Origin: Pseudomonas sp. RGM2987
Lineage (GTDB): Bacteria; Pseudomonadota; Gammaproteobacteria; Pseudomonadales; Pseudomonadaceae
Assembly (NCBI RefSeq): GCF_022952855.1
Contig: NZ_JALJDX010000216.1
Coordinates: 1 to 64,000 of the forward strand
Reading direction: 5' to 3'
Length of the DNA: 64,000 nucleotides
Below the pieces are notes generated by a model, which had not been told where the DNA came from, did no database searches, and saw nothing but the letters and a program-made list of their open reading frames with translations. Both the position numbers and the translations under genes were made by a program. This document shows positions 8,601 to 17,779 of the stretch, one piece after another. How positions within the stretch are numbered: the first letter of the stretch is position 1; each line of letters begins with the position of its first letter.

Positions 8601-8756
8601 AATCCAGACCGCAGTCCATATAGCATCTTCGGTTACCGGACCGTGCGGGTTTTTGGCATTATTGGTCGGGGTATTCCCTTTGTCGCGGCAGGCTTGGCTG
8701 TCTTCGATCTCGTTAGCATCGGCTTATGTGCGTATGAGGCGAAAAATGGAAGATAA
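8601..8756 (+). pseudogene. Orphan C-terminal tail of a putative polymorphic toxin
   Basis: A 51-codon open frame without a start codon, entered directly after a TAA at 8598. It encodes a glycine-rich hydrophobic tail containing RVFGIIGRGIPFVAAGLAVF and ending LCAYEAKNGR. Tails of the pattern GRGIPxVGxGLxxxDxxSIGxCxY are common at the C-termini of Rhs-, colicin- and other secreted toxins; the match is from memory and not searched. Its TAA stop (8754-8756) overlaps the ATG region of the next gene (8746), as in toxin-immunity pairs. The delivery part of the toxin is absent, so it is a remnant or a silent cassette. Confidence 0.5.
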
Positions 8757-9009
8757 CGGTCACCGGAAAGACATTACCAGACAGGTTATTCAGCTATTTG
8801 TCGAGACCATCGGCTTCATCGCTCCGGATCAGGTGACAGAACAGACTGACTTCATCCATGACTTCAATATCATCGATGACGACCTGACCTGCTTCGTGAT
8901 GCAGGTCGAATGGAAATTTTCCCTGGGCTCATCTCAAAAAGACTGGGATACCATCACGACAATCAGACAAATCGTTGAGCTGATCCTGCGCCAAACCAAA
9001 GGCATCTGA
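8746..9009 (+). CDS. Acyl-carrier-protein-like (DUF1493-like) small protein, possible immunity protein
   Basis: An 87-residue protein (MEDNGHRKDITRQVIQLFVE...). Its second half aligns without gaps to acyl carrier protein: FIHDFNIIDDDLTCFVMQVE over [20 protein letters not shown], then TITTIRQIVELI over KITTVQAAIDYI. The serine that carries phosphopantetheine is replaced by Asp44, so it cannot be a normal carrier; the DUF1493 family shows the same kind of change. ATG 8746 with AGGCG six bases upstream is preferred; ATG 8734 is possible. It ends six bases from the xerD stop on the opposite strand. Codon use is more AT-rich than its neighbours, suggesting transfer. Confidence 0.6.
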   Translation: MEDNGHRKDITRQVIQLFVETIGFIAPDQVTEQTDFIHDFNIIDDDLTCFVMQVEWKFSLGSSQKDWDTITTIRQIVELILRQTKGI

Positions 9010-9014
9010 AAACC

Positions 9015-9911
9015 TCAACCCCGCGGATGATGCCTGGCATGCAAGTCCTGCAACCGCGCCCGGGCGACGTGGGTGTAGATCTGGGTGGTGGAGAGGTCAC
9101 TGTGGCCGAGCAGCATCTGCACCACCCGCAGGTCGGCGCCGTGGTTGAGCAGGTGGGTGGCGAAGGCATGGCGCAAGGTATGGGGCGAAAGGGATTTGGC
9201 GATGCCGGCCACCTTGGCCTGGTGCTTGATGCGGTGCCAGAAGGTCTGGCGGGTCATCTGGTCGCCGTTGCGGCTTGGGAACAGCACGTCGCTGGGGCGT
9301 CCGCCAAGCAGCTCGTGGCGGGCGTCGCGCATATAGCGCTCGACCCAGACGATCGCCTCTTCGCCCATCGGCACCAGGCGCTCCTTGCTACCCTTGCCCA
9401 TCACCCGCAGCACGCCCTGACGCAGGTTGACCTGTTCCAGGGTCAGGCTGATCAACTCAGTGACACGCAGGCCGCAGGCGTACAGGACCTCCAGCATGGC
9501 CCGGTCGCGCTGGCCGATGGCTTCGCTGAGGTCCGGCGCCGCCAGCAGCGCTTCCACATCGGCTTCCGAGAGGGATTTGGGCAGCGGCCGGCCCAGTTGC
9601 GGCATTTCCACGCGCAGGGTCGGATCCAGCGCAATCAGCTTTTCCCGCAGCAAATAGCGATAGAACCCACGCAAGCCGGAGAGAAACCGTGCGGTTGAGC
9701 GCGGCTTGTAGTTCTGTTCCAGGCGCCACGCCAGATGATCGAGGATCAACTCCCGCCCGGCATTGGCCAGCTCCAGGTTCTTCTCCTGCAACCAGCCGTT
9801 GAACAGGGCCAGGTCACTGCGATAGGCGTCGCGGGTGTTATCGGACAGCCCCTTCTCCAACCACAAGGCGTCGAGAAACTGGTCTATCAGAGGGTGATCG
9901 ATGGCTGGCAT
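9015..9911 (-). CDS. xerD: Site-specific tyrosine recombinase XerD
   Basis: With XerC at dif it resolves chromosome dimers under FtsK control. 298 residues, normal length. The SAM-like N-terminal domain (DQFLDALWLEKGLSDNTRDA) is followed by the catalytic domain with Arg in ACGLRVTEL, Lys in GKGSKERLVP, the HxxR box in SPHTLRHAFATHLL, and the H/Y pair in LLGHSDLSTTQIYTHV, the tyrosine being the nucleophile. It lies upstream of dsbC as usual. A degenerate copy of its 3' end sits about 590 bases downstream; this copy is intact to the stop codon. Confidence 0.97.
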   Translation of the reverse strand: MPAIDHPLIDQFLDALWLEKGLSDNTRDAYRSDLALFNGWLQEKNLELANAGRELILDHLAWRLEQNYKPRSTARFLSGLRGFYRYLLREKLIALDPTLRVEMPQLGRPLPKSLSEADVEALLAAPDLSEAIGQRDRAMLEVLYACGLRVTELISLTLEQVNLRQGVLRVMGKGSKERLVPMGEEAIVWVERYMRDARHELLGGRPSDVLFPSRNGDQMTRQTFWHRIKHQAKVAGIAKSLSPHTLRHAFATHLLNHGADLRVVQMLLGHSDLSTTQIYTHVARARLQDLHARHHPRG

Positions 9912-9997
9912 AAAAACTCAGAAGGATGCAGGCACGCGCTGCATCGAAATAGAAAGCGAAGGTATGCAGGGTGCTCAAAGACCAAATCGCAGGCAAC

Positions 9998-10027
9998 AAA
10001 AAAGCAGCCCGCAGGCTGCTTTTTTTG
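9998..10027 (-). terminator. Terminator after rplS
   Basis: AGCAGCC-TGCG-GGCTGCT on the minus strand with a T-run (TTTTTTG), 23 bases past the rplS stop; A-rich on the other side. Confidence 0.88.
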
Positions 10028-10042
10028 CATCGGAAGCTGGAC

Positions 10043-10393
10043 TTAAGCCAGTTTTTCCTTGATGCGCGCTGCTTTACCGGACAGGTCACGCAGGTAGTAC
10101 AGCTTGGCTTTACGCACGTCACCGCGACGCTTCACAGCCATGCTGTCGATTTGCGGGCTGTAGGTCTGGAAAGTACGCTCTACGCCAACACCGTTGGAGA
10201 TTTTGCGAACGGTGAATGCACTGTTTACGCCGCGGTTACGCTTGGCGATAACAACGCCTTCGAACGCTTGCAGACGCGAACGGTCGCCTTCCTTCACTTT
10301 CACCTGAACGACAATGGTGTCGCCTGGGGCAAAGGTAGGGATTTCTTTGGTCATCTGCTCTGCTTCGAGTGCAAGGATGATTTTGTTAGTCAT
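10043..10393 (-). CDS. rplS: 50S ribosomal protein L19
   Basis: Structural protein of the large subunit at the 30S-50S interface. 116 residues, with family motifs [34 protein letters not shown] and [14 protein letters not shown]. Last gene of the rpsP-rimM-trmD-rplS operon, 45 bases after trmD, followed by a strong terminator. AGGAGCACAGC before the ATG provides the RBS. Confidence 0.98.
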
Positions 10394-10438
10394 GCTGTGC
10401 TCCTAAGGCAAGTCGTCGGACTCACCATCGATACGTTG

Positions 10439-11191
10439 TTAACTATCGTCCCGCTCGCGGATGTATTCCTCGAGCAGCTTCTTCTCTTCTCCAGAAAGCG
10501 AGCGGCTTTCCAGAAGATCGGCGCGTCGTTCGTAGGTCCGACCAAGGGACTGCTGCAAACGCCAACGCCGGATGTGCGCGTGGTTGCCACTTAGCAACAC
10601 GTCGGGAACACGCTGATCCGCATACACCTCCGGTCGGGTGTAGTGCGGGCAATCCAGCAGACCATCCGTAAAGGAATCTTCCTCAGCGGAATCTGCATGC
10701 CCTAAAGCTCCAGGCAGCAGTCGTGTAACCGCATCGATCAGGACCATCGCCGGCAGCTCGCCGCCAGACAGGACATAGTCGCCAATCGACCACTCTTCAT
10801 CGACATGAGCTTCAATGAAACGCTCGTCAATGCCTTCATAACGGCCGGCAATCAGGATCAATGCATCCGAATTCGCCAGCTCGCGTACCGCCGACTGAGT
10901 CAGCTGGCGGCCTTGGGGCGACAGGTAGATCACCTTCGCACCCTCCCCGGCTGCCGTCCTGGCCTGAACCAGCGCATCTTCCAGGGGCTTGATCTTCATC
11001 ACCATGCCCGGACCACCGCCAAACGGGCGATCGTCCACAGTGTGATGTCGATCCGTGGTGTAGTCCCGCGGATTCCAACAAGTGAGCTGCAACAGCTCCT
11101 GTTTCACCGCGCGGCTGGTTATGCCGTATTCGCTGATGGCGGAAAACATCTCGGGAAACAACGTGATGACTTCAACGCGCAAATTAGCCAC
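10439..11191 (-). CDS. trmD: tRNA (guanine-N1-)-methyltransferase TrmD
   Basis: Methylates G37 of tRNAs with SAM, preventing +1 frameshifting. A 250-residue SPOUT enzyme; the deep trefoil knot region reads YLSPQGRQL, LIAGRYEGIDERFIE and EWSIGDYVLSGGELPAMV. The start is a GTG at 11191 giving VANLRVEVITLFPEMF, the family N-terminus; a longer frame to 11257 runs into rimM. It begins two bases after the rimM stop, so the two are translationally coupled. Confidence 0.97.
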   Translation of the reverse strand: MANLRVEVITLFPEMFSAISEYGITSRAVKQELLQLTCWNPRDYTTDRHHTVDDRPFGGGPGMVMKIKPLEDALVQARTAAGEGAKVIYLSPQGRQLTQSAVRELANSDALILIAGRYEGIDERFIEAHVDEEWSIGDYVLSGGELPAMVLIDAVTRLLPGALGHADSAEEDSFTDGLLDCPHYTRPEVYADQRVPDVLLSGNHAHIRRWRLQQSLGRTYERRADLLESRSLSGEEKKLLEEYIRERDDS

Positions 11192-11193
11192 GT

Positions 11194-11730
11194 TTAGAAA
11201 TCCGCATCCCATTCCACCTTCATCTCGCCTGCTGCCAGGTCGACGGCCAACACGCATTGCTCGGTATAAGGCAACAGACGTTCGCGATCATCCAGGCTAC
11301 CGACGAAAGGCTTGACCACCATGACATCGTTCGAACCGGTCTCGAGCAGGTGATCGATTTTCCCGAGCATTTGCCCGAGTTGGTCGATGACCTTCAGACC
11401 CACCAGCTGGTACCAGTAGTACTCGCCGTCGGTCAGTTCAGGGAACAGGTTGCGCGGCACGCAGATCTCATAACCGGCCAGAAGACGTGCTTCTTCACGG
11501 TCATCGAGACCCTTGAGCTTTGCGACCAGGAACTTGTCGTTCCCACGTCCGCTGACCAGCTCAACCTGTTTCTCGCTGCCTTCGCGCTTGAGCGTCCAGG
11601 TTTTGTAGTCCAACAGGTTTTTGATCGGATCAGTAAAGGAATACACCTTCACTTCGCCGCGAACGCCATGAACAGAATAGATCTTGCCGACAACGATCAA
11701 ATCATCAGCAGCTTTTGGCGTCGCGTTCAT
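11194..11730 (-). CDS. rimM: Ribosome maturation factor RimM
   Basis: Binds ribosomal protein S19 and helps 16S processing and 30S head assembly. 178 residues: an N-terminal RimM domain (VGKIYSVHGVRGEVKVYSFT) and a C-terminal PRC-barrel (LVGLKVIDQLGQMLGKIDHL). Between rpsP (5-base gap) and trmD (2-base gap) in the standard operon. Confidence 0.97.
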   Translation of the reverse strand: MNATPKAADDLIVVGKIYSVHGVRGEVKVYSFTDPIKNLLDYKTWTLKREGSEKQVELVSGRGNDKFLVAKLKGLDDREEARLLAGYEICVPRNLFPELTDGEYYWYQLVGLKVIDQLGQMLGKIDHLLETGSNDVMVVKPFVGSLDDRERLLPYTEQCVLAVDLAAGEMKVEWDADF

Positions 11731-11735
11731 ATTGC

Positions 11736-11987
11736 TCAGGCCGCAGCCTTAGCCGATTCCTTCAGCAACTGAGCAACGCGCTCAGAAGGCTGTGCACCAA
11801 CGCTCAGCCAGTAGGCTACGCGCTCTTGGTTCACGGACAGACGAACTTCCTGACCACGGGCAACAGGGTTGAAGAAACCAACCTGTTCCTTGTGGGAACC
11901 GTCACGCGGGTTGCGGCTGTCGGTTACGGTCAGGTGGTAAAACGGGCGCTTTTTGGAGCCGCCAAGGGCAAGACGGATTGTTAGCAT
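11736..11987 (-). CDS. rpsP: 30S ribosomal protein S16
   Basis: 83 residues beginning MLTIRLALGGSKKRPFYHLT, with VTDSRNPRDG and VGFFNPVA, all S16 hallmarks. First gene of the rpsP operon, with a promoter 73-100 bases upstream. Confidence 0.98.
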   Translation of the reverse strand: MLTIRLALGGSKKRPFYHLTVTDSRNPRDGSHKEQVGFFNPVARGQEVRLSVNQERVAYWLSVGAQPSERVAQLLKESAKAAA

Positions 11988-12059
11988 GTGAACATCGTTC
12001 CTGTAGTCGGTGCTGCAAATCTAAATGCACAGCGGGCATAGGTGCCCGAAAGGCCGCAT

Positions 12060-12087
12060 ATTCTAAGGAATATCCGGACTTTTGCAA
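12060..12087 (-). promoter_or_regulatory. Sigma70-type promoter of the rpsP operon
   Basis: TTGCAA (12082-12087) and TAGAAT (12060-12065) on the minus strand with a 16-base spacer, upstream of rpsP. Assigned by consensus only. Confidence 0.55.
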
Positions 12088-12162
12088 ATGTCTTTTTCCG
12101 GCGCCTGGCGCCATGCGATCAAGATTTGCCATAGAGCCGTCATGAAAAACGGCAAGTCAGCT

Positions 12163-12230
12163 CCCGCGTAGCGCGGGTTTGCTGGAGATCCCCGCATCCG
12201 TGCGGGGCAACGCCGACATGACAGTCGGCG
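12163..12230. other. Three consecutive hairpins between ffh and rpsP
   Basis: CCCGCG-TAG-CGCGGG (12163-12177), CCCCGCA-TCCG-TGCGGGG (12190-12207) and CGCCGAC-ATGACA-GTCGGCG (12211-12230) follow the ffh stop. None is followed by a clear T-tract on the minus strand. They may stabilise the 3' end or terminate ffh transcription inefficiently. Confidence 0.5.
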
Positions 12231-12238
12231 CAGATTCT

Positions 12239-13615
12239 TTACATTTTCGGCATGCCGCCGCCGGGCAACATACCGCCCATGCCGCGCATCATCTTGGCCA
12301 TCCCGCCTTTGGCGGAGAATTTCTTCATCATCTTCTGCATCTGCTTGTGCTGCTTGATCAAGCGACCGATGTCCTGCACCTGGGTGCCGGAGCCCATGGC
12401 GATCCGGCGCTTGCGCGAACCGCTGATCAGTTCAGGGTCACGGCGCTCGGCCGGGGTCATGGAGTTGATGATGGCCTCCATCTGCTTGAACTGCTTTTCA
12501 GCCGCGCCCTGGGCATTGCCCATCTGCGCCAGGTTTACGCCACCAATGTTCGGCAGTTTGTCCATGAGCCCGCCGAGGCCGCCCATGTTCTTCATTTGTT
12601 GCAGCTGATCGCGGAAGTCTTCGAGGTCGAAGCCCTTGCCCTTCTTCAGCTTCTTGGCCAGTTTGTCGGCCTTGTCCTTGTCGAGGGTCTGCTCGGCCTG
12701 CTCGATCAGGCTGAGCACGTCGCCCATGCCCAGGATCCGTGAGGCGATACGCTCGGGGTGGAACGGTTCCAGGGCTTCGCTCTTCTCGCCCATACCGATG
12801 AACTTGATCGGCTTGCCGGTGATGGCCCGGACCGACAGCGCGGCACCGCCACGGGCGTCGCCGTCGACCTTGGTCAGGATCACGCCGGTCAGCGGCAGTG
12901 CGTCGCCAAACGCCTTGGCGGTGTTGGCCGCGTCCTGGCCGGTCATGGCGTCGACCACGAATAGGGTTTCCACCGGATTGATCGCGGCATGCAGCGCCTT
13001 GATCTCGCCCATCATCTCTTCATCGATGTGCAGGCGACCGGCGGTGTCGACGATGACCACGTCGATGAATTTGAGTTTTGCTTCCTTAATAGCAGCCTGG
13101 GCGATGTCCACCGGCTTCTGGCTCAGGTCGGACGGGAAGAACGTCACGCCGATGTCGTTGGCCAGGGTTTCCAGCTGCTTGATGGCCGCCGGACGGTAGA
13201 CGTCCGCAGACACCACCATCACCGACTTCTTCTTGCGCTCTTTGAGCAAGCGCGCCAGCTTGCCGGCGGTCGTGGTCTTGCCCGCGCCCTGCAGGCCGGC
13301 CATCAACACCACGGCGGGCGGCACGGCGCTCAGGTTCAGGTCTTCGTTGGCGGCGCCCATCAGGCTTTCGAGTTCGGCCTGGACGATCTTCACGAACGCC
13401 TGGCCCGGCGTCAGGCTGCGCGACACTTCGGTGCCGACGGCGCGTTCCTTGACCGAATTGACGAAGTCCTTGACCACCGGCAGGGCGACGTCGGCTTCAA
13501 GCAGCGCCATGCGCACTTCGCGCAGGGTGTCTTTGATGTTGTCCTCGGTCAGTTTCGCCTTGCCGGTGACATGGCGCAGCGTCTGCGAGAGACGGTCGGT
13601 TAGGTTTTCAAACAT
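12239..13615 (-). CDS. ffh: Signal recognition particle protein Ffh
   Basis: GTPase that binds signal sequences of nascent membrane proteins together with 4.5S RNA and docks with FtsY. 458 residues: N-domain (MFENLTDRLSQTLRHVTGKA), G-domain with GLQGAGKTTTAGKLARLL, VIVDTAGR and TKVDGDARGG, and the methionine-rich M-domain with SGSRKRRIAMGSG ending GGMLPGGGMPKM. The start at 13615 is the family methionine; the open frame runs further upstream without family similarity. Adjacent to the rpsP operon and divergent from the CcsA-like gene. Confidence 0.98.
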   Translation of the reverse strand: MFENLTDRLSQTLRHVTGKAKLTEDNIKDTLREVRMALLEADVALPVVKDFVNSVKERAVGTEVSRSLTPGQAFVKIVQAELESLMGAANEDLNLSAVPPAVVLMAGLQGAGKTTTAGKLARLLKERKKKSVMVVSADVYRPAAIKQLETLANDIGVTFFPSDLSQKPVDIAQAAIKEAKLKFIDVVIVDTAGRLHIDEEMMGEIKALHAAINPVETLFVVDAMTGQDAANTAKAFGDALPLTGVILTKVDGDARGGAALSVRAITGKPIKFIGMGEKSEALEPFHPERIASRILGMGDVLSLIEQAEQTLDKDKADKLAKKLKKGKGFDLEDFRDQLQQMKNMGGLGGLMDKLPNIGGVNLAQMGNAQGAAEKQFKQMEAIINSMTPAERRDPELISGSRKRRIAMGSGTQVQDIGRLIKQHKQMQKMMKKFSAKGGMAKMMRGMGGMLPGGGMPKM

Positions 13616-13821
13616 GCGCGATCCTTTCAGGCCCAGATGAGACCGGGATAATGGCGGCCCAGACCGTGAAAAATGTGCTCGGCGAGCCTGCGGCGTGGGC
13701 AGGTCGCGGATTATAGCGAAGAAGCGTGCCGCGTACACCTCGCTGTCGGTGCCGGCGGTCTTTCGTGCGATGGGGGTTCTATGCCAAACTCAGCGCCTTT
13801 CGGGCCTGCCTAACAGGATTT

Positions 13822-14634
13822 ATGCTCCCCTTGTCACCCAGTTTGCTTGCCTCGCTCGTCGCCGCCTGCCTATATGCCGCTGCGACCCTCTACCAAGGCT
13901 CTCGCCTGGCGTCCGGCGCCAAGGCGAACAAACGCCTGCTGGTCACGCTTGGCGTGCTGGCGCTGCTCGGCCATGCGGCCAGCCTTTACACCCACCTGAT
14001 GACACCGATCGGCCTGGGCCTGGACTTTTTCAACGCCGCCAGCCTGATCGCCGTGGCCGTGATCGCCCTGACGTTGATCGCCTGCTCGCGCATCCCGGTG
14101 GAAAACCTGCTGGTGCTGCTCTTCCCGCTGGGGCTGGCCACGGTGCTGCTGGCGCAGTTCGCGCCGTCGGGCACGGTGCAGGTCATCGACGAAGAGCCGG
14201 GCATCCTTGCCCACATCCTGCTGTCGATCCTCGCCTATGGGCTGTTCACCATCGCGGTGTTCCAGGCGTTGCTGCTGCTGGTGCAGGACCACCAGCTCAA
14301 GCATAAGCACCCGTCCGGGCTGATCCGCAACTTCCCACCGCTGCAAACCATGGAAAGCCTGCTCTTCGGCTTCCTCTGGGGCGGCTGGACGCTGCTGTCG
14401 CTGTCGCTGATTTCCGGCTGGCTGTTCGTCGAAAACCTGTTCGCCCAGCATCTGGTGCACAAGACCCTCCTGGCCTGCCTGGCGTGGGTGGTGTTCAGCG
14501 TGCTGCTGTGGGGCCGCAACCGTCTCGGCTGGCGTGGCCATAAAGCAATTCGCTGGACCCTGGCCGGCTTCTGCCTGCTGATGCTGGCTTACTTTGGCAG
14601 CAAACTGGTCCGTGAATACATCCTGCATATCTGA
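13822..14634 (+). CDS. CcsA/YpjD-like inner-membrane protein (cytochrome c assembly family)
   Basis: 270 residues, about eight membrane spans. The segment LWGGWTLLSLSLISGWLFVE corresponds to the WGG/W-rich region of the cytochrome c assembly (CcsA/HemX) family. In proteobacteria the YpjD/CorE branch is typically next to ffh and a CNNM-domain protein, as here, and its link to heme or magnesium handling is not settled. The start at 13822 skips 32 non-hydrophobic residues. It is followed after 12 bases by the CNNM-like gene, so the two form an operon divergent from ffh. Confidence 0.85.
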   Translation: MLPLSPSLLASLVAACLYAAATLYQGSRLASGAKANKRLLVTLGVLALLGHAASLYTHLMTPIGLGLDFFNAASLIAVAVIALTLIACSRIPVENLLVLLFPLGLATVLLAQFAPSGTVQVIDEEPGILAHILLSILAYGLFTIAVFQALLLLVQDHQLKHKHPSGLIRNFPPLQTMESLLFGFLWGGWTLLSLSLISGWLFVENLFAQHLVHKTLLACLAWVVFSVLLWGRNRLGWRGHKAIRWTLAGFCLLMLAYFGSKLVREYILHI

Positions 14635-14646
14635 CGGACGGCCCTG

Positions 14647-15888
<1,242 letters not shown>

Positions 15889-15897
15889 TCTCCCCCT

Positions 15898-16029
15898 GTG
15901 GCGAGGGAGCGTGCTCCCGCTGGGGTGCGAAGCAGCCCCTGAACAGGTCGCCGCAGTGCGCCAGGTTGACCGCATTCGCATGTGTTGGGGTTGCTGCGCA
16001 ACCCAGCGGGAGCAAGCTCCCTCGCCACA
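15898..16029. repeat. Class II REP pair (GTGGCGAGGGAGCTTGCTCC type)
   Basis: Left arm GTGGCGAGGGAGCGTGCTCC plus CGCTGGGGTGCGAAGCAGCC; right arm is the inverse, ending GGGAGCAAGCTCCCTCGCCA. Occupies the first third of the 385-base gap before the MFS gene; the remaining ~240 bases hold no clear gene. Confidence 0.85.
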
Positions 16030-16273
16030 CGGCGCTGCGCAGACATCGCTATTGCGTTCCAACGCCCTTGTCGATTCGTTAGCCTCCTTCCTATACTCAC
16101 CCCGCTTACCCAGCACCGCCCGAACCCAGTGCCTACCCTGCACTCAGCCAGTTCCGGCCCGACCATCGACACAATCCGCCCCAACCCTGCGACTGTTCCT
16201 ACCTGAAACGGCGACAGGACCTCTGCCCACATCCCTGGGTGTTCGACCATAATAATTCGCTCCAACGGAGCAC

Positions 16274-17608
16274 ATGACTGTCAGGGATCACCGCATGACG
16301 ACCATCACTTGCAACGACGCTGTGCCTGCCCAGCCGACCAACTCAGCCAGCCGCGTGGCGACCGCGAGTTTCATCGGCACCGCCATCGAGTTCTACGATT
16401 TCTATGTCTACGCCACGGCCGCCGCCCTGGTGATCGGGCCGGTGTTCTTCCCGCAAACCTCAGGCACGGCACAGATGCTGTCGTCGTTCCTGACGTTCGG
16501 CATCGCTTTCCTTGCCCGTCCGCTGGGTTCCGCGCTGTTCGGTCACTTTGGCGACCGGATCGGGCGCAAGTCCACGCTGGTGGCCTCCTTGTTGCTGATG
16601 GGCGTGTGCACGACGCTGATCGGCGTGCTGCCCGGCTACGCCAGCATAGGCGCCTGGGCACCGATCCTGCTGTGCCTGCTGCGTTTCGGCCAGGGCCTTG
16701 GATTGGGCGGTGAATGGGGCGGCGCGGCGCTGCTCGCGACCGAGAACGCGCCCAAAGGCAAGCGCGCCTGGTACGGCATGTTTCCACAACTCGGGCCGTC
16801 CATCGGCTTCCTGGCGGCCAACGGGCTGTTCCTGACCCTGGCCATGACCTTGGACGACGAGCAGTTCCGCTCCTGGGGCTGGCGGATTCCGTTCCTGCTC
16901 AGTGCGGTGTTGGTGATCGTCGGTCTCTACGTCCGGCTCAAGCTCCATGAAACCCCGGTGTTCGCCAACGCCATGGCGCGCCAGGAGCGGGTGAAAGTGC
17001 CGCTGGTCGAGCTGTTCAGCCAGTACTGGGCGCCGACCTTGCTCGGTGCGGCAGCGATGGTGGTGTGTTATGCGCTGTTCTACATCTCGACGGTGTTCTC
17101 CCTGAGCTACGGCGTAGCCACCCTCGGCTACAGCCGCGAGACGTTCCTCGGCCTGCTGTGCTTTGCCGTGCTGTTCATGGCCGCCGCCACGCCATTATCG
17201 GCCTGGGCCAGTGATCGTTTTGGCCGCAAACCGGTGCTGATCGTGGGCGGCGTGCTGGCGATTGCCTCGGGTTTCGCCATGGAGCCGTTGCTGACCCAGG
17301 GCTCGACCGCAGGCGTGGCGTTGTTCCTGTGCATCGAACTGTTCCTGATGGGCGTGACCTTCGCCCCCATGGGCGCGCTGCTGCCGGAGCTGTTCCCGAC
17401 CCACGTGCGCTATACCGGCGCCTCGGCGGCCTACAACCTGGGCGGCATCGTCGGTGCCTCGGCCGCGCCGTTCTTCGCCCAGAAACTGGTGGCGATGGGT
17501 GGCCTGGCCTATGTCGGAGGCTATGTTTCAGCCGCTGCGGTGCTCAGCGTCATCGCGGTGCTGTGCCTGAAGGAAACCCGTCATAACGATTTGAACCGGG
17601 TCGCGTGA
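16274..17608 (+). CDS. MFS transporter, metabolite:H+ symporter (MHS) family
   Basis: 444 residues, about 12 membrane spans. GTAIEFYDFYVYATAAAL and ARPLGSALFGHFGDRIGRKS are diagnostic for the MHS family, which includes ProP, ShiA, KgtP and citrate/dicarboxylate symporters. The second RxGRKP loop reads SDRFGRKPVLIVGG. The substrate cannot be told from sequence. ATG 16274 has ACGGAG upstream; ATG 16295 (MTTITCND) is a good alternative. Single-gene unit. Confidence 0.88.
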   Translation: MTVRDHRMTTITCNDAVPAQPTNSASRVATASFIGTAIEFYDFYVYATAAALVIGPVFFPQTSGTAQMLSSFLTFGIAFLARPLGSALFGHFGDRIGRKSTLVASLLLMGVCTTLIGVLPGYASIGAWAPILLCLLRFGQGLGLGGEWGGAALLATENAPKGKRAWYGMFPQLGPSIGFLAANGLFLTLAMTLDDEQFRSWGWRIPFLLSAVLVIVGLYVRLKLHETPVFANAMARQERVKVPLVELFSQYWAPTLLGAAAMVVCYALFYISTVFSLSYGVATLGYSRETFLGLLCFAVLFMAAATPLSAWASDRFGRKPVLIVGGVLAIASGFAMEPLLTQGSTAGVALFLCIELFLMGVTFAPMGALLPELFPTHVRYTGASAAYNLGGIVGASAAPFFAQKLVAMGGLAYVGGYVSAAAVLSVIAVLCLKETRHNDLNRVA

Positions 17609-17721
17609 GAACTCAATGGGGTGGGGGAGCCAGCTTCCTCATCCCAACCAGCGCCTTTGCCAGCCATGTGTCACAAACCTGAACAGTGGCTGATGAAATA
17701 CCCGCTAACAATCCCCCACCA

Positions 17722-17750
17722 TTGAAACCACCCCCCACCTGCCCCATCTA
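17722..17750 (+). promoter_or_regulatory. Sigma32-type heat-shock promoter of asrA
   Basis: TTGAAA (17722-17727), a 14-base spacer, then CCCCATCTA (17742-17750), very close to the sigma32 consensus CTTGAAA-N11-16-CCCCATNT. It ends 30 bases before the asrA start codon. Confidence 0.72.
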
Positions 17751-17779
17751 AGACCCATACTCCATTGCGCAGGTGCCCC

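Noticed and set aside
8497..8745. N-terminal extension (about 83 residues) of the ACP-like gene
   Set aside because: It begins inside the xerD remnant, has no RBS at its start, and overlaps the toxin-tail frame; ACP-like similarity begins only after 8746.
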